64,000 bases of DNA from Ascidiimonas meishanensis (GTDB lineage Bacteria > Bacteroidota > Bacteroidia > Flavobacteriales > Flavobacteriaceae). The DNA lies in the NCBI RefSeq assembly GCF_037782385.1, contig NZ_JBBEXD010000001.1:434001-498000 (forward strand), written 5' to 3'. Position 1 is the stretch's first letter, and every line of letters begins with the position of its first letter. The notes under the pieces were generated by a model that saw nothing but the letters and a program-made list of their open reading frames with translations, did no database searches and was not told where the DNA came from. A program made the translations under genes and the position numbers. Below are positions 18,254-26,682 of the stretch, piece after piece.

Positions 18254-18529
18254 ATGAAAAACAAGAAAAAACAGCTAGGGAAATTAACATTAAAAAAATC
18301 TACCATTGCGGGCTTAGATTCCAATTTTCTTACAGGTGGAACGGGAACAAGCTGATATGGTTGCCAATCTTATCTAGTAGAACCCTGCTTTACCGAGTTT
18401 GCTACAGATTGTCAAGATTGTAATACTGGAGGCACTGGTGGGGCTACAAATGGTTGTCCTCCTAATACTAGAAATGGATGTTTAGGTAATTCGGATTCTA
18501 TTTGTCCTCCCGGGGAACAATGTTATTAA
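18254..18529 (+). pseudogene. Cys-rich RiPP precursor (class I lanthipeptide-like) interrupted by an in-frame TGA
   Basis: Reading from the ATG at 18254 gives a 33-residue leader, MKNKKKQLGKLTLKKSTIAG then LDSNFLTGGTGTS. It has the lysine-rich LTLKKSTIAGL block and GG cleavage region typical of Bacteroidota class I lanthipeptide-like precursors. Codon 34 is TGA (18353-18355). The same frame continues for 57 further codons to a TAA, starting YGCQSYLVEPCF and holding eight cysteines (GC, PC, DC, DC, GC, GC, IC, QC) and many Gly/Thr/Asn, exactly like a core peptide. The TGA is best explained as a mutated TGG (Trp). A sequencing error or recoding is possible. No lanthionine synthetase or transporter lies nearby, so it is an orphan precursor. 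The intact frame makes decay very recent. Confidence 0.7.
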
Positions 18530-18650
18530 GAAAAAAGAATTTATTAAAAAACGTGGTTAGCATTCTAAAAGTAGAACTAACGATGATACTCGTGTGTTAT
18601 TAATATTAACAATGAATGTACAAATGCTCGCTAACTTGGGTTAGAAACTA

Positions 18651-18680
18651 AAAAACGCGGACTTTTACGTCCGCGTTTAA
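18651..18680 (-). terminator. terminator downstream of dnaK (usable from both sides)
   Basis: A perfect 10-base stem, AAACGCGGAC (18653-18662) and GTCCGCGTTT (18669-18678), with a 6-base loop. It lies 22 bases after the dnaK stop. The minus strand continues with U after the stem; the plus strand side could stop readthrough from the RiPP gene. Confidence 0.9.
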
Positions 18681-18700
18681 CTTACTTTATAAATTTTAGT

Positions 18701-20617
18701 TTACTTTACTTCTTCAAAATCTACGTCCTGTACATCATCCCCCTCTTTAGCTTCTGCATCTGGGGTATCTGTTCCGGTGCTTCCATCAGGTGCTGCCTCT
18801 TGTTTTGCGCCTTCCGCCTGAGCTTTATACATTTCTTCAGAAGCTCCTTTCCAAACTTCATTAATCTTATCTAAAGCAGGTTGAACAACAGCTATATCTT
18901 TTGTTTCATACGCCTTTTTCAATTCTTCTAAAGCTGATTCGATAGCGGTCTTATTTCCTTCTGATAACTTATCACCAAATTCACTTAGTTGTTTTTCAGT
19001 CTGGAAAATCATTCCATCTGCTTCATTCAATTTATCAACACGCTCTTTTGCAGCTTTATCAGCATCGGCATTTGCTTCAGCTTCTCTACGCATTTTTTCA
19101 ATTTCTTCTTGGGTTAAGCCAGAAGAAGCTTCTATTCTAATGTCTTGAGATTTACCCGTAGCCTTATCTGCTGCTGTAACTTTAATTATTCCGTTTGCAT
19201 CAATATCAAAAGTTACTTCTACCTGAGGCGTTCCTCTTGGTGCAGGCGGAATCCCATCTAAGTGAAATCTTCCTATGGTTTTATTATCTGCCGCCATAGG
19301 TCTTTCTCCTTGCAATACATGTATTTCTACAGAAGGTTGATTATCTGCTGCAGTTGAAAATACCTGAGATTTTTTAGTAGGGATCGTTGTATTCGCATCA
19401 ATCAACTTTGTAAGCACACCTCCCATAGTTTCAATACCTAATGAAAGTGGTGTAACATCTAAAAGCAATACATCTTTCACATCTCCAGTAAGTACACCTC
19501 CTTGAATAGCAGCACCAACCGCTACTACTTCATCTGGATTTACTCCTTTAGATGGTTTTTTACCAAAAAACTTCTCAACAGCTTCCTGAACAGCAGGAAT
19601 TCTTGTAGAACCACCTACCAAAATTATTTCATCTATATCACTTGCTGATAAATTAGCATTTTTAAGTGCATTTGAACAAGGTGCAATCGTTCTTTTTACT
19701 AAATCGTCTATTAATTGTTCAAATTTTGACCTAGATAATGATCTTACCAAATGCTTAGGACCCGTATCGGTAGCCGTAATATATGGTAAATTAATTTCTG
19801 TTTGTGATGAAGAAGACAATTCAATTTTAGCTTTTTCAGCAGCTTCTTTCAATCTTTGAAGCGCCATAGCATCTTTTCTAAGATCAATATTTTCTTCTTT
19901 CTTGAATTCATCAGCCAACCAATTAATGATTTTCTGATCTACATCATCACCACCTAAATGCGTATCTCCATCTGTAGATAGTACTTCAAAAACACCGTCT
20001 CCTAATTCAAGAATAGAAACATCGTGAGTACCTCCTCCAAAGTCAAATACAACAATTTTTTGATCGGTGTCTTTTTTATCTAAACCATACGCTAATGCTG
20101 CAGCTGTAGGCTCATTAATAATACGTTGAACCTTTAATCCTGCAATCTCTCCGGCTTCTTTAGTTGCCTGACGTTGTGAATCGTTAAAATATGCAGGTAC
20201 TGTAATAACTGCTTCAGTTATATCCTGTCCGAGATAATCCTCAGCAGTTTTCTTCATTTTTTGAAGAATCATTGCTGATAATTCCTGAGGTGTATACAAG
20301 CGCCCATCAATATCAACACGCGGTGTGTCATTATCACCCTTTTTCACATTATAAGGTACTCTTTCTGCTTCTTTCTGAGACTCAGAATACTTATTCCCCA
20401 TAAAACGTTTTATAGAATAAATAGTTTTGTGAGGGTTTGTAACCGCCTGACGTTTTGCAGGATCTCCTACCTTAATTTCACCATCTTCCACAAAAGCAAT
20501 AACCGAAGGTGTGGTTCTTTTGCCTTCTGCATTAGGAATTACCACAGGTTCATTACCTTCCATAACGGAAACACATGAATTGGTAGTTCCTAAGTCAATT
20601 CCAATAATCTTACCCAT
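18701..20617 (-). CDS. dnaK: Hsp70 chaperone DnaK
   Basis: The 638-residue ATP-dependent chaperone starts MGKIIGIDLGTTNSCVSVME, has the ATPase motifs VPAYFNDSQRQATKEAG, FDFGGGTHDVSIL and VGGSTRIPAVQ, the substrate-binding beta domain (LLLDVTPLSLGIETMGGV) and the acidic EEVK-type C-terminus that recruits cofactors. Cytoplasmic. grpE and dnaJ are not adjacent; dnaK is a single-gene unit with its own upstream signals (20668-20708) and terminator. Confidence 0.99.
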   Translation of the reverse strand: MGKIIGIDLGTTNSCVSVMEGNEPVVIPNAEGKRTTPSVIAFVEDGEIKVGDPAKRQAVTNPHKTIYSIKRFMGNKYSESQKEAERVPYNVKKGDNDTPRVDIDGRLYTPQELSAMILQKMKKTAEDYLGQDITEAVITVPAYFNDSQRQATKEAGEIAGLKVQRIINEPTAAALAYGLDKKDTDQKIVVFDFGGGTHDVSILELGDGVFEVLSTDGDTHLGGDDVDQKIINWLADEFKKEENIDLRKDAMALQRLKEAAEKAKIELSSSSQTEINLPYITATDTGPKHLVRSLSRSKFEQLIDDLVKRTIAPCSNALKNANLSASDIDEIILVGGSTRIPAVQEAVEKFFGKKPSKGVNPDEVVAVGAAIQGGVLTGDVKDVLLLDVTPLSLGIETMGGVLTKLIDANTTIPTKKSQVFSTAADNQPSVEIHVLQGERPMAADNKTIGRFHLDGIPPAPRGTPQVEVTFDIDANGIIKVTAADKATGKSQDIRIEASSGLTQEEIEKMRREAEANADADKAAKERVDKLNEADGMIFQTEKQLSEFGDKLSEGNKTAIESALEELKKAYETKDIAVVQPALDKINEVWKGASEEMYKAQAEGAKQEAAPDGSTGTDTPDAEAKEGDDVQDVDFEEVK

Positions 20618-20667
20618 ATTTATGTTTTTGTTGAGTTGAAAATTCTTTTTAAATCATAATGGATAAG

Positions 20668-20708
20668 TCAAGTATTGTGCCATGGTATTAAAATATGACA
20701 AGCTGTCA
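20668..20708 (-). promoter_or_regulatory. putative dnaK promoter with palindrome
   Basis: Upstream of dnaK on the minus strand stand a palindromic TGACAGCTTGTCA (20696-20708) and, 13 bases further on, ATGGCACAATACTTGAC (20667-20683). The latter resembles a sigma-54 -24/-12 element (TGGCAC ... TTG) except that GA replaces the usual GC. The palindrome could bind a regulator. It lies 50-90 bases before the ATG, the right distance for a promoter. This is pattern reading only; other flavobacterial dnaK upstream regions would have to show it too. Confidence 0.45.
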
Positions 20709-20894
20709 TAGTCAGTGAAACACTTGGTTCTTAAAACACTACTATTCCATGTTATATTTGGTATTGATATTGGATTTAAAATACATCACAACCTTAAAAG
20801 CAAGCCTGCCTGTCTTTTTTAACAAAGAAGGTTCCAGAAAACAGCTATTTAAATCAACACTGGATAAATACGTGCCAACTATATTCGCCTTAAA

Positions 20895-21353
20895 CTACTT
20901 ACAACCTTTTACATATCTGGTATCTAAGATTGATATAATGCGCCATCCAGAATTAGTGTTCATTAAATGAAATGAATTCACTCCACAATGGCTGAACTTT
21001 CCACCAAACCAAAACTCATAGGGGGTCCATACATGTGCCATTAATCCATCAGAATCAATAGTAAAGGATAAAAGCTTTTCTTCAAAATCTACTTCCGAAG
21101 GAATACCAGCAATATTTTGAAAAAACATACTGGAAGAGGTTGTCTTTAATGACGCACTCCCCATAGTATCTTTTCGGATTGTTTGAAGGGTAAAATTTTC
21201 CCCCAATGTTCTTTTAATAACTACCGAATCTCTTGCATGGAATCCTTTAAAAAAATCTTCTATGGTTTGTTTAATAATCTTGCTAGAGGTCTCTTGGGCT
21301 ACCGAATGAAAAGATAGAAGTATCACAAGTACAAATGTAACTTTGAATTTCAT
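20895..21353 (-). CDS. secreted NTF2-like (SnoaL-type) protein
   Basis: A 152-residue product with an N-terminal signal peptide (MKFKVTFVLVILLSFHSVAQ) and a domain of NTF2-like fold: helix IEDFFKGFHARDS, then strands ending in NSFHLMNTNSGWRIISILDTR. Such proteins bind or convert small ligands; no catalytic residues are obvious. I start at the ATG at 21353 so that the signal peptide begins at residue 1; the frame opens seven codons upstream. Divergent from panB with a 60-base gap. Confidence 0.8.
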   Translation of the reverse strand: MKFKVTFVLVILLSFHSVAQETSSKIIKQTIEDFFKGFHARDSVVIKRTLGENFTLQTIRKDTMGSASLKTTSSSMFFQNIAGIPSEVDFEEKLLSFTIDSDGLMAHVWTPYEFWFGGKFSHCGVNSFHLMNTNSGWRIISILDTRYVKGCK

Positions 21354-21413
21354 AGATCGTAAATTGATTTGCAATGGTAATTTACTACTTTTACATCAAA
21401 TTCTTTTAAGATT

Positions 21414-22232
21414 ATGTCTGTTGCAAAAAAACAATACAAACGAATCACTGTAAAATCTCTTACCGAGATGAAACGTCTAGGTGAAAAAATTTCAATGCTC
21501 ACAGCCTATGATTATTCTATGGCCAAGATAGTAGATGGGGCCGGAGTAGATGTTATTCTTGTAGGTGATTCAGCAAGTAATGTAATGGCTGGACATGAAA
21601 CCACCCTTCCTATTACCTTAGATCAAATGATTTATCATGCTTCTTCGGTAATAAGAGCAATAGAAAGAGCCTTAGTAGTAGTAGACATTCCGTTTGGAAG
21701 TTATCAGTCTGACCCTAAAGAAGCATTGAGATCTGCCATAAGAATTATGAAAGAAAGTGGTGCTCACTCTGTAAAACTAGAAGGAGGAAAGGAAATAAAA
21801 GAGTCTGTAAAACGTATTTTAAATGCCGGCATTCCTGTCATGGGGCACTTAGGTTTAACTCCTCAATCTATATATAAATTTGGAACATATACGGTACGTG
21901 CCAAGGAAAAAGAGGAAGCAGATAAACTTATAGAAGATGCTTTAATGCTAGAAAAAATGGGGTGTTTTGCCATTGTATTAGAAAAGATTCCAGCTGCTCT
22001 TACCAAAAAGGTATCAGAAAAACTTACCATTCCAACCATTGGTATTGGTGCAGGTAACCAAGCAGATGGTCAAGTACTCGTAATTCATGATCTATTGGGT
22101 ATTACTCATGAATTTAATCCTCGCTTTTTAAGAAGGTATATGAATCTTTATGAAGAAATGAGCCAAGCAATTACTCAATATGTGGATGATGTAAAAACGC
22201 TAGACTTTCCCAATGAAGAAGAGCAGTACTAA
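21414..22232 (+). CDS. panB: 3-methyl-2-oxobutanoate hydroxymethyltransferase
   Basis: PanB makes ketopantoate from 2-oxoisovalerate and 5,10-methylene-THF, the first step of pantothenate synthesis, drawing on the valine pathway whose genes lie downstream at 33-38 kb. The 272-residue TIM-barrel protein has the family motifs MLTAYDYSMAKIVDGAGVD, VGDSASNVMAGHETTLP, VKLEGG, MGHLGLTPQSI and IGIGAG. Length and motifs are standard. It is followed 18 bases later by the pseudouridine synthase and probably cotranscribed. Confidence 0.97.
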   Translation: MSVAKKQYKRITVKSLTEMKRLGEKISMLTAYDYSMAKIVDGAGVDVILVGDSASNVMAGHETTLPITLDQMIYHASSVIRAIERALVVVDIPFGSYQSDPKEALRSAIRIMKESGAHSVKLEGGKEIKESVKRILNAGIPVMGHLGLTPQSIYKFGTYTVRAKEKEEADKLIEDALMLEKMGCFAIVLEKIPAALTKKVSEKLTIPTIGIGAGNQADGQVLVIHDLLGITHEFNPRFLRRYMNLYEEMSQAITQYVDDVKTLDFPNEEEQY

Positions 22233-22250
22233 GTAGTGATCATCAAAAAA

Positions 22251-22949
22251 ATGTCTGGAATTCATTCAAACAAATCAAATCTTCAAGTACTTTACGAAGA
22301 CAATCATATCATTGCCATCAATAAAAGATGTGGTGATATTGTGCAAGGAGATCAAACGGGAGATAAACCCTTAAGTGAGATTGTTAAAGAGTATCTTAAA
22401 GATAAATATGCCAAACCAGGCAATGTATATTTAGGTGTCGTGCATAGACTTGACAGACCCACATCAGGAATTATAATTTTTGCAAGAACTTCTAAGGCTT
22501 TGTCCAGAATGAATTCTTTATTTAAAGAACGAAAAACGCAAAAAACATATTGGGCAATCGTAAAAAATGCTCCCCCAAAAACAAATGACCAACTTACCCA
22601 TTGGTTAAGGAGAAATCCTAAAAAGAATATGTCTACGGCTTTTGAGAATGAAACTACCAATACTAAAAAAGCCATTCTTGAGTATGAAGTCATTGCGCAA
22701 TCAGACCGCTATTTTTTATTGAGTGTTCATCTTTACACTGGTAGACACCATCAAATTAGAGCTCAATTAGCAAAAATTGGATGCCCTATTAAAGGAGATT
22801 TGAAATATGGTTTTGACAGAAGTAATCCTAATGCAGGTATTGATTTGCATGCCAGAAGTTTATCTTTTATACATCCAGTACAACATAAAACTGTAGAAAT
22901 AATTGCTCCTCCTCCTAATTCCTCTTTATGGTCTTACTTTATGAATTAA
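22251..22949 (+). CDS. RluA-family pseudouridine synthase
   Basis: A 232-residue enzyme that converts specific uridines in rRNA or tRNA to pseudouridine. The catalytic-Asp motif VHRLDRPTSG lies near residue 65, followed by RRNPKKN and the GRHHQIRAQLAKIGCPIKGD motif of the RluA group. The S4 domain is missing, as in the short RluA/TruC-like members. I start at the ATG at 22251 (MSGIHSN); the frame begins at a GTG at 22236. The target base cannot be told from the sequence. Confidence 0.92.
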   Translation: MSGIHSNKSNLQVLYEDNHIIAINKRCGDIVQGDQTGDKPLSEIVKEYLKDKYAKPGNVYLGVVHRLDRPTSGIIIFARTSKALSRMNSLFKERKTQKTYWAIVKNAPPKTNDQLTHWLRRNPKKNMSTAFENETTNTKKAILEYEVIAQSDRYFLLSVHLYTGRHHQIRAQLAKIGCPIKGDLKYGFDRSNPNAGIDLHARSLSFIHPVQHKTVEIIAPPPNSSLWSYFMN

Positions 22950-22951
22950 AT

Positions 22952-23812
22952 TCACTTATAAGATCTAACCCCTTCCAATACCACAGAAGTGAGAATAAGG
23001 ATGCCTCCTATTATAGTTGATGGAGTGGGATATTCCCTTAAAAAAACGAATCCTAAAATGATTCCATATAAAGGTTGAAGACTTCCCATAATACTAGCTG
23101 TACTTACCGAAAAATAACGAAAACTCATTACGTAGAGACTGTGACCTACAGCGGTGGTAAGCAATGCCAAAATGGCCAAGGCAGGTAATTGATCTGCAAT
23201 TCCATCTAGTGGAAACAAAAACAATGTTGGAATTAGCATTAAAACAATAATTAATAGTTGATACCACATGAGTGCTGTTGCCTGATATTTCCCTATCTGT
23301 TTTTTTACTAAAATATTGCGCAGTGCGTAAAAGAATGCCGAGATTACTCCTAGAAAGACTGCCAGCGTATATCTATTGTCAAAACTGAATTCTGGAACCA
23401 AGAAAAAAATTCCTACCACCACTAAAATTGCTAAGAAAAGCTGATTTTTTTGAAATGTTGTCTTCAACAAAATAGGTTCCAAGAAAATGGTGATTACGGG
23501 ATATGTGAAAATTGATAGCATCCCTATAGCAACATTTGAAAATTTTAGAGCATAGAAATACGTTATCCAATGTACACCCATAAAAATGCCACTAAAAAAT
23601 ATTGTTTTTGTATCTTTTCCCAGTCGCTGGAAGAGATTTATTTTTGTGAAATAACAATAGAAGAACAGAAAAAATAAAGCCAACAATGCCCTACAAAAAA
23701 TAGTTAAAGGAGGCGGTAGGGCTATATACCTCCCTAAGACCCCTGAAGTACTTATGAAAAGCATTGAAAGATTTAACAATACCAAATGCCGGACATAGGG
23801 TGAGACCTGCAT
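22952..23812 (-). CDS. DMT superfamily (EamA-type) transporter
   Basis: A 286-residue integral membrane protein with about ten helices in two EamA halves, each beginning with a long hydrophobic helix and containing the conserved RAL/ALR arginine (FCRALLALFFLF and YALRNILVKK). Probably an exporter of amino acids or metabolites at the inner membrane; the substrate is unknown. It directly abuts the 514-residue gene (the stop is adjacent to this start), so the pair is cotranscribed. It converges with the pseudouridine synthase. Confidence 0.9.
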   Translation of the reverse strand: MQVSPYVRHLVLLNLSMLFISTSGVLGRYIALPPPLTIFCRALLALFFLFFYCYFTKINLFQRLGKDTKTIFFSGIFMGVHWITYFYALKFSNVAIGMLSIFTYPVITIFLEPILLKTTFQKNQLFLAILVVVGIFFLVPEFSFDNRYTLAVFLGVISAFFYALRNILVKKQIGKYQATALMWYQLLIIVLMLIPTLFLFPLDGIADQLPALAILALLTTAVGHSLYVMSFRYFSVSTASIMGSLQPLYGIILGFVFLREYPTPSTIIGGILILTSVVLEGVRSYK

Positions 23813-25357
23813 TTAACGAATAAGTTTTTGTGATTTTTCTTTTATGATATCACCAATGGGTCTATTCTCTATTTTACTTTCCAACCAAGAAATAATATCT
23901 AAATATAAAAAAGCTCTTTTCTCGTATGGATGTTCTTCATATACTAGCAGACGCGCATGTAATTGTTTAAATGCATCTTTTAATTCATGAGGATAGATGT
24001 CTCCAAGGTTTCTTAGAAAACGTATCATTTCATGCTGAACCGCCTGTAAATCATTCATTTTCAATAAAAACTTATAGGTACTTTTTAATTGTACCTCTAA
24101 ATGATAATCCATTCCCGCCTCGTAATGTGCAACGAGACTTAGTACTCTTGAAAAACACATTAAATCTTCTCTCATTGTAAGATTCTTATTTTCAATGATT
24201 CGTTTAAGGTATTTTATACATGTTCTATTATCGCCCTCACCAAAATATAAACACGCTATTTTATAGTAAAAAACCATTACATGATGTTCATCAATGCGGT
24301 CTTTGTGCTTTTTTAACCCATGAAGAATCTCATCTACAAGGGTTAACCCCTTTTTAAAATCTCCTTCTAGAAATAAAAGGTTTAACTTATTAAGATGTAT
24401 ATAAAGGAAGGCTAATGAAATAACATTATCATTTTTAGGAAATCTGTTGTCTGTAATTGTTTTTTCCAATTTGCTAAGAACTATCTTCATTTGCGTTTTA
24501 TACTTGATGAAGAACAAGGATTCTAACAAATAATGATTTCCTTTCAAATAGAATACAGGATTAAGGTAGATCATTTGTGGATGCTCATAAAAAAGGGCAA
24601 TCCATTTACTTGAAAATTTAAAACAACTAAGAAAATCTTGGGTAAGAAAACTATACCAAAGATAGACATTGTATAACCAGAATTTTTCCCTAAATCCCAT
24701 TTTTTCCATACTTACTTCAGGTAGTCGGGAATAGAAGAATTCTTTAATTTCTTTTAACTCCTGATCATTTCTCACATAACCAGTTTTTAACATTATACCA
24801 TATAATTGTAAGGATAAGTTTGAAAGATTACTTGTAATTAAATTAAGTGAGCTAAACTCCTCTGCCTGTCTAGATAGTTCATCTGCTCTACCTGCAATGC
24901 TTCTTGTAATGTATTGTGTTTCAATTAATTTTTCCAGTTCAACAATTTCATAAGCGGCTGTTTTCTCTTCATTGTCAATAGCTAATCCCTTGGCCTTATC
25001 TAATATTTTGAGGCTTTGTTTATACAAACCTTTATGGTATAAAATAGTAGCAAAATCCATTTGCTCCCTTATTTGAATACGCATATTCTGATGTACTGGA
25101 TTTAAACGTAAACTAACCAAAATTTGTTTGTAGAGGTGTGCTTTAAGGTTAGACAACTGTTGTTTTTTGACGATACCATTCTTCAAAATCACTTCTTCAG
25201 AATAATCATCCATTTTATCCATTTGATTAAATAAAGCTAAGAATTTTGCGTCAGTATTCACTCCCAGTCTACCTACATACAGCTTAAACTGTCTTTTTTC
25301 AGATTTAGAAAGTGATTTAACTAAAATGAATAATGGATCTTTTGTTGTATTTGTCAT
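23813..25357 (-). CDS. conserved helical-repeat protein of unknown function
   Basis: A 514-residue soluble protein without signal peptide or recognisable catalytic motif. It begins TKDPLFILVKSLSKSEKRQF, an N-terminus I recognise from Bacteroidota hypothetical proteins, and continues as amphipathic helices with TPR-like pairs (for example FATILYHKGLYKQSLKILDKA near 110-130). The helix repeats suggest a scaffold. Its only context is the DMT exporter immediately downstream and leuA divergent upstream with 150 bases between. Confidence 0.7.
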   Translation of the reverse strand: MTNTTKDPLFILVKSLSKSEKRQFKLYVGRLGVNTDAKFLALFNQMDKMDDYSEEVILKNGIVKKQQLSNLKAHLYKQILVSLRLNPVHQNMRIQIREQMDFATILYHKGLYKQSLKILDKAKGLAIDNEEKTAAYEIVELEKLIETQYITRSIAGRADELSRQAEEFSSLNLITSNLSNLSLQLYGIMLKTGYVRNDQELKEIKEFFYSRLPEVSMEKMGFREKFWLYNVYLWYSFLTQDFLSCFKFSSKWIALFYEHPQMIYLNPVFYLKGNHYLLESLFFIKYKTQMKIVLSKLEKTITDNRFPKNDNVISLAFLYIHLNKLNLLFLEGDFKKGLTLVDEILHGLKKHKDRIDEHHVMVFYYKIACLYFGEGDNRTCIKYLKRIIENKNLTMREDLMCFSRVLSLVAHYEAGMDYHLEVQLKSTYKFLLKMNDLQAVQHEMIRFLRNLGDIYPHELKDAFKQLHARLLVYEEHPYEKRAFLYLDIISWLESKIENRPIGDIIKEKSQKLIR

Positions 25358-25507
25358 TGTAAAAAAATATATTTAAAAGACTGATTGTCAGAATCTTAAA
25401 CTCTAAAAAAAATGATTAAACGTTGTAACTACTATCAAATAGCGGCATGCATATCACGCTACAAAATATAAATTCGTAAAGTTATAAAGAAATTTATCGA
25501 TTAAGTT

Positions 25508-26680
25508 ATGAAAAAAGATAAGGTTCAAATCTTTGATACAACATTAAGAGATGGCGAGCAAGTACCGGGGTGTAAACTAAATACGGAACAGAAATTGATT
25601 ATTGCACAGCGACTCGATGAATTGGGTGTTGATGTCATCGAAGCAGGATTTCCGATCTCATCTCCTGGTGATTTTCATTCTGTCAATGAAATTTCTAAGA
25701 TTGTAAAGAACGCAACTGTATGTGGGCTTACAAGAGCTGTGAAGAAAGATATTGAAGTAGCTGCGGAAGCACTTCGCTTTGCTAGAAAACCAAGAATTCA
25801 CACCGGAATTGGAACTTCTGATTCTCATATAAAGTATAAATTTAACAGCACAAGAGAAGAAATTCTTGAAAGAGCTGTGGAAGCTGTTGCGTATGCTAAA
25901 ACATTTGTTGATGATGTGGAGTTCTATGCAGAAGATGCAGGAAGAACGGATAACGTTTTTTTAGCTGAAATTTGTAGTGCAGTTATCGCTGCTGGGGCTA
26001 CCGTTTTAAATATACCCGATACAACTGGCTATTGTCTTCCAGAAGAATACGGTGCCAAAATGAAATACCTTACCGAAAATGTAATTGGTATTGAAAAGGC
26101 TATTTTGTCATGCCATTGTCATAATGATCTTGGACTTGCCACCGCTAACTCAATTGCAGGTGTTGTAAATGGAGCAAGGCAAATAGAATGTACTATTAAT
26201 GGTATAGGTGAAAGAGCTGGTAATACTTCATTAGAAGAGGTTGTAATGATTTTAAAGCAGCACCCAAACTTAAATCTTGATACTGGTATTATTTCAAATC
26301 TATTGTATGACACGAGTCAAATGGTCTCCAACAGTATGTGTATGCCTGTACAGCCTAATAAAGCTATTGTAGGTGCTAATGCTTTTGCACATAGTTCTGG
26401 AATTCACCAAGATGGCGTAATTAAAAATCGTGAAACCTATGAAATTATAGATCCCGCAGATGTTGGTGTTACAGAATCAGCTATCGTTCTAACCGCTAGA
26501 AGTGGTCGTGCAGCACTTGCATACAGAGCTAAAAATGTAGGGTATGACCTGACGAAACTCCAATTGGATGTAGTTTATGATCAATTTTTAAAATTTGCAG
26601 ACCGTAAAAAACAAATTGAAGATCGTGATATTCATGATATCATTGCCGCTTCTGATATTTCTAAAATAAGTGTTGCTTAA
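25508..26680 (+). CDS. leuA: 2-isopropylmalate synthase (short form)
   Basis: LeuA condenses acetyl-CoA with 2-oxoisovalerate, committing carbon to leucine. The 390-residue protein has the DRE-TIM motifs FDTTLRDGEQVPG, SCHCHNDLGLATANS (metal ligands) and NGIGERAGN. It ends about 100 or more residues short of the classical enzyme: the C-terminal LeuA dimer/allosteric regulatory domain is missing. Homocitrate and citramalate synthases are related, but leuC, leuD and leuB follow at spacings of 2, 1 and 25 bases, so the leucine role is clear. Confidence 0.95.
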   Translation: MKKDKVQIFDTTLRDGEQVPGCKLNTEQKLIIAQRLDELGVDVIEAGFPISSPGDFHSVNEISKIVKNATVCGLTRAVKKDIEVAAEALRFARKPRIHTGIGTSDSHIKYKFNSTREEILERAVEAVAYAKTFVDDVEFYAEDAGRTDNVFLAEICSAVIAAGATVLNIPDTTGYCLPEEYGAKMKYLTENVIGIEKAILSCHCHNDLGLATANSIAGVVNGARQIECTINGIGERAGNTSLEEVVMILKQHPNLNLDTGIISNLLYDTSQMVSNSMCMPVQPNKAIVGANAFAHSSGIHQDGVIKNRETYEIIDPADVGVTESAIVLTARSGRAALAYRAKNVGYDLTKLQLDVVYDQFLKFADRKKQIEDRDIHDIIAASDISKISVA

Positions 26681-26682
26681 CT

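Noticed and set aside
18254..18529. Selenocysteine reading of the TGA in the RiPP precursor
   Set aside because: No convincing bacterial SECIS-like hairpin follows the TGA and no selenoprotein family resembles it; a Trp-to-stop change is simpler.
20749..20970. 73-codon plus-strand frame upstream of dnaK
   Set aside because: Overlaps the dnaK upstream region and the end of the NTF2-like gene on the other strand; composition is not protein-like.
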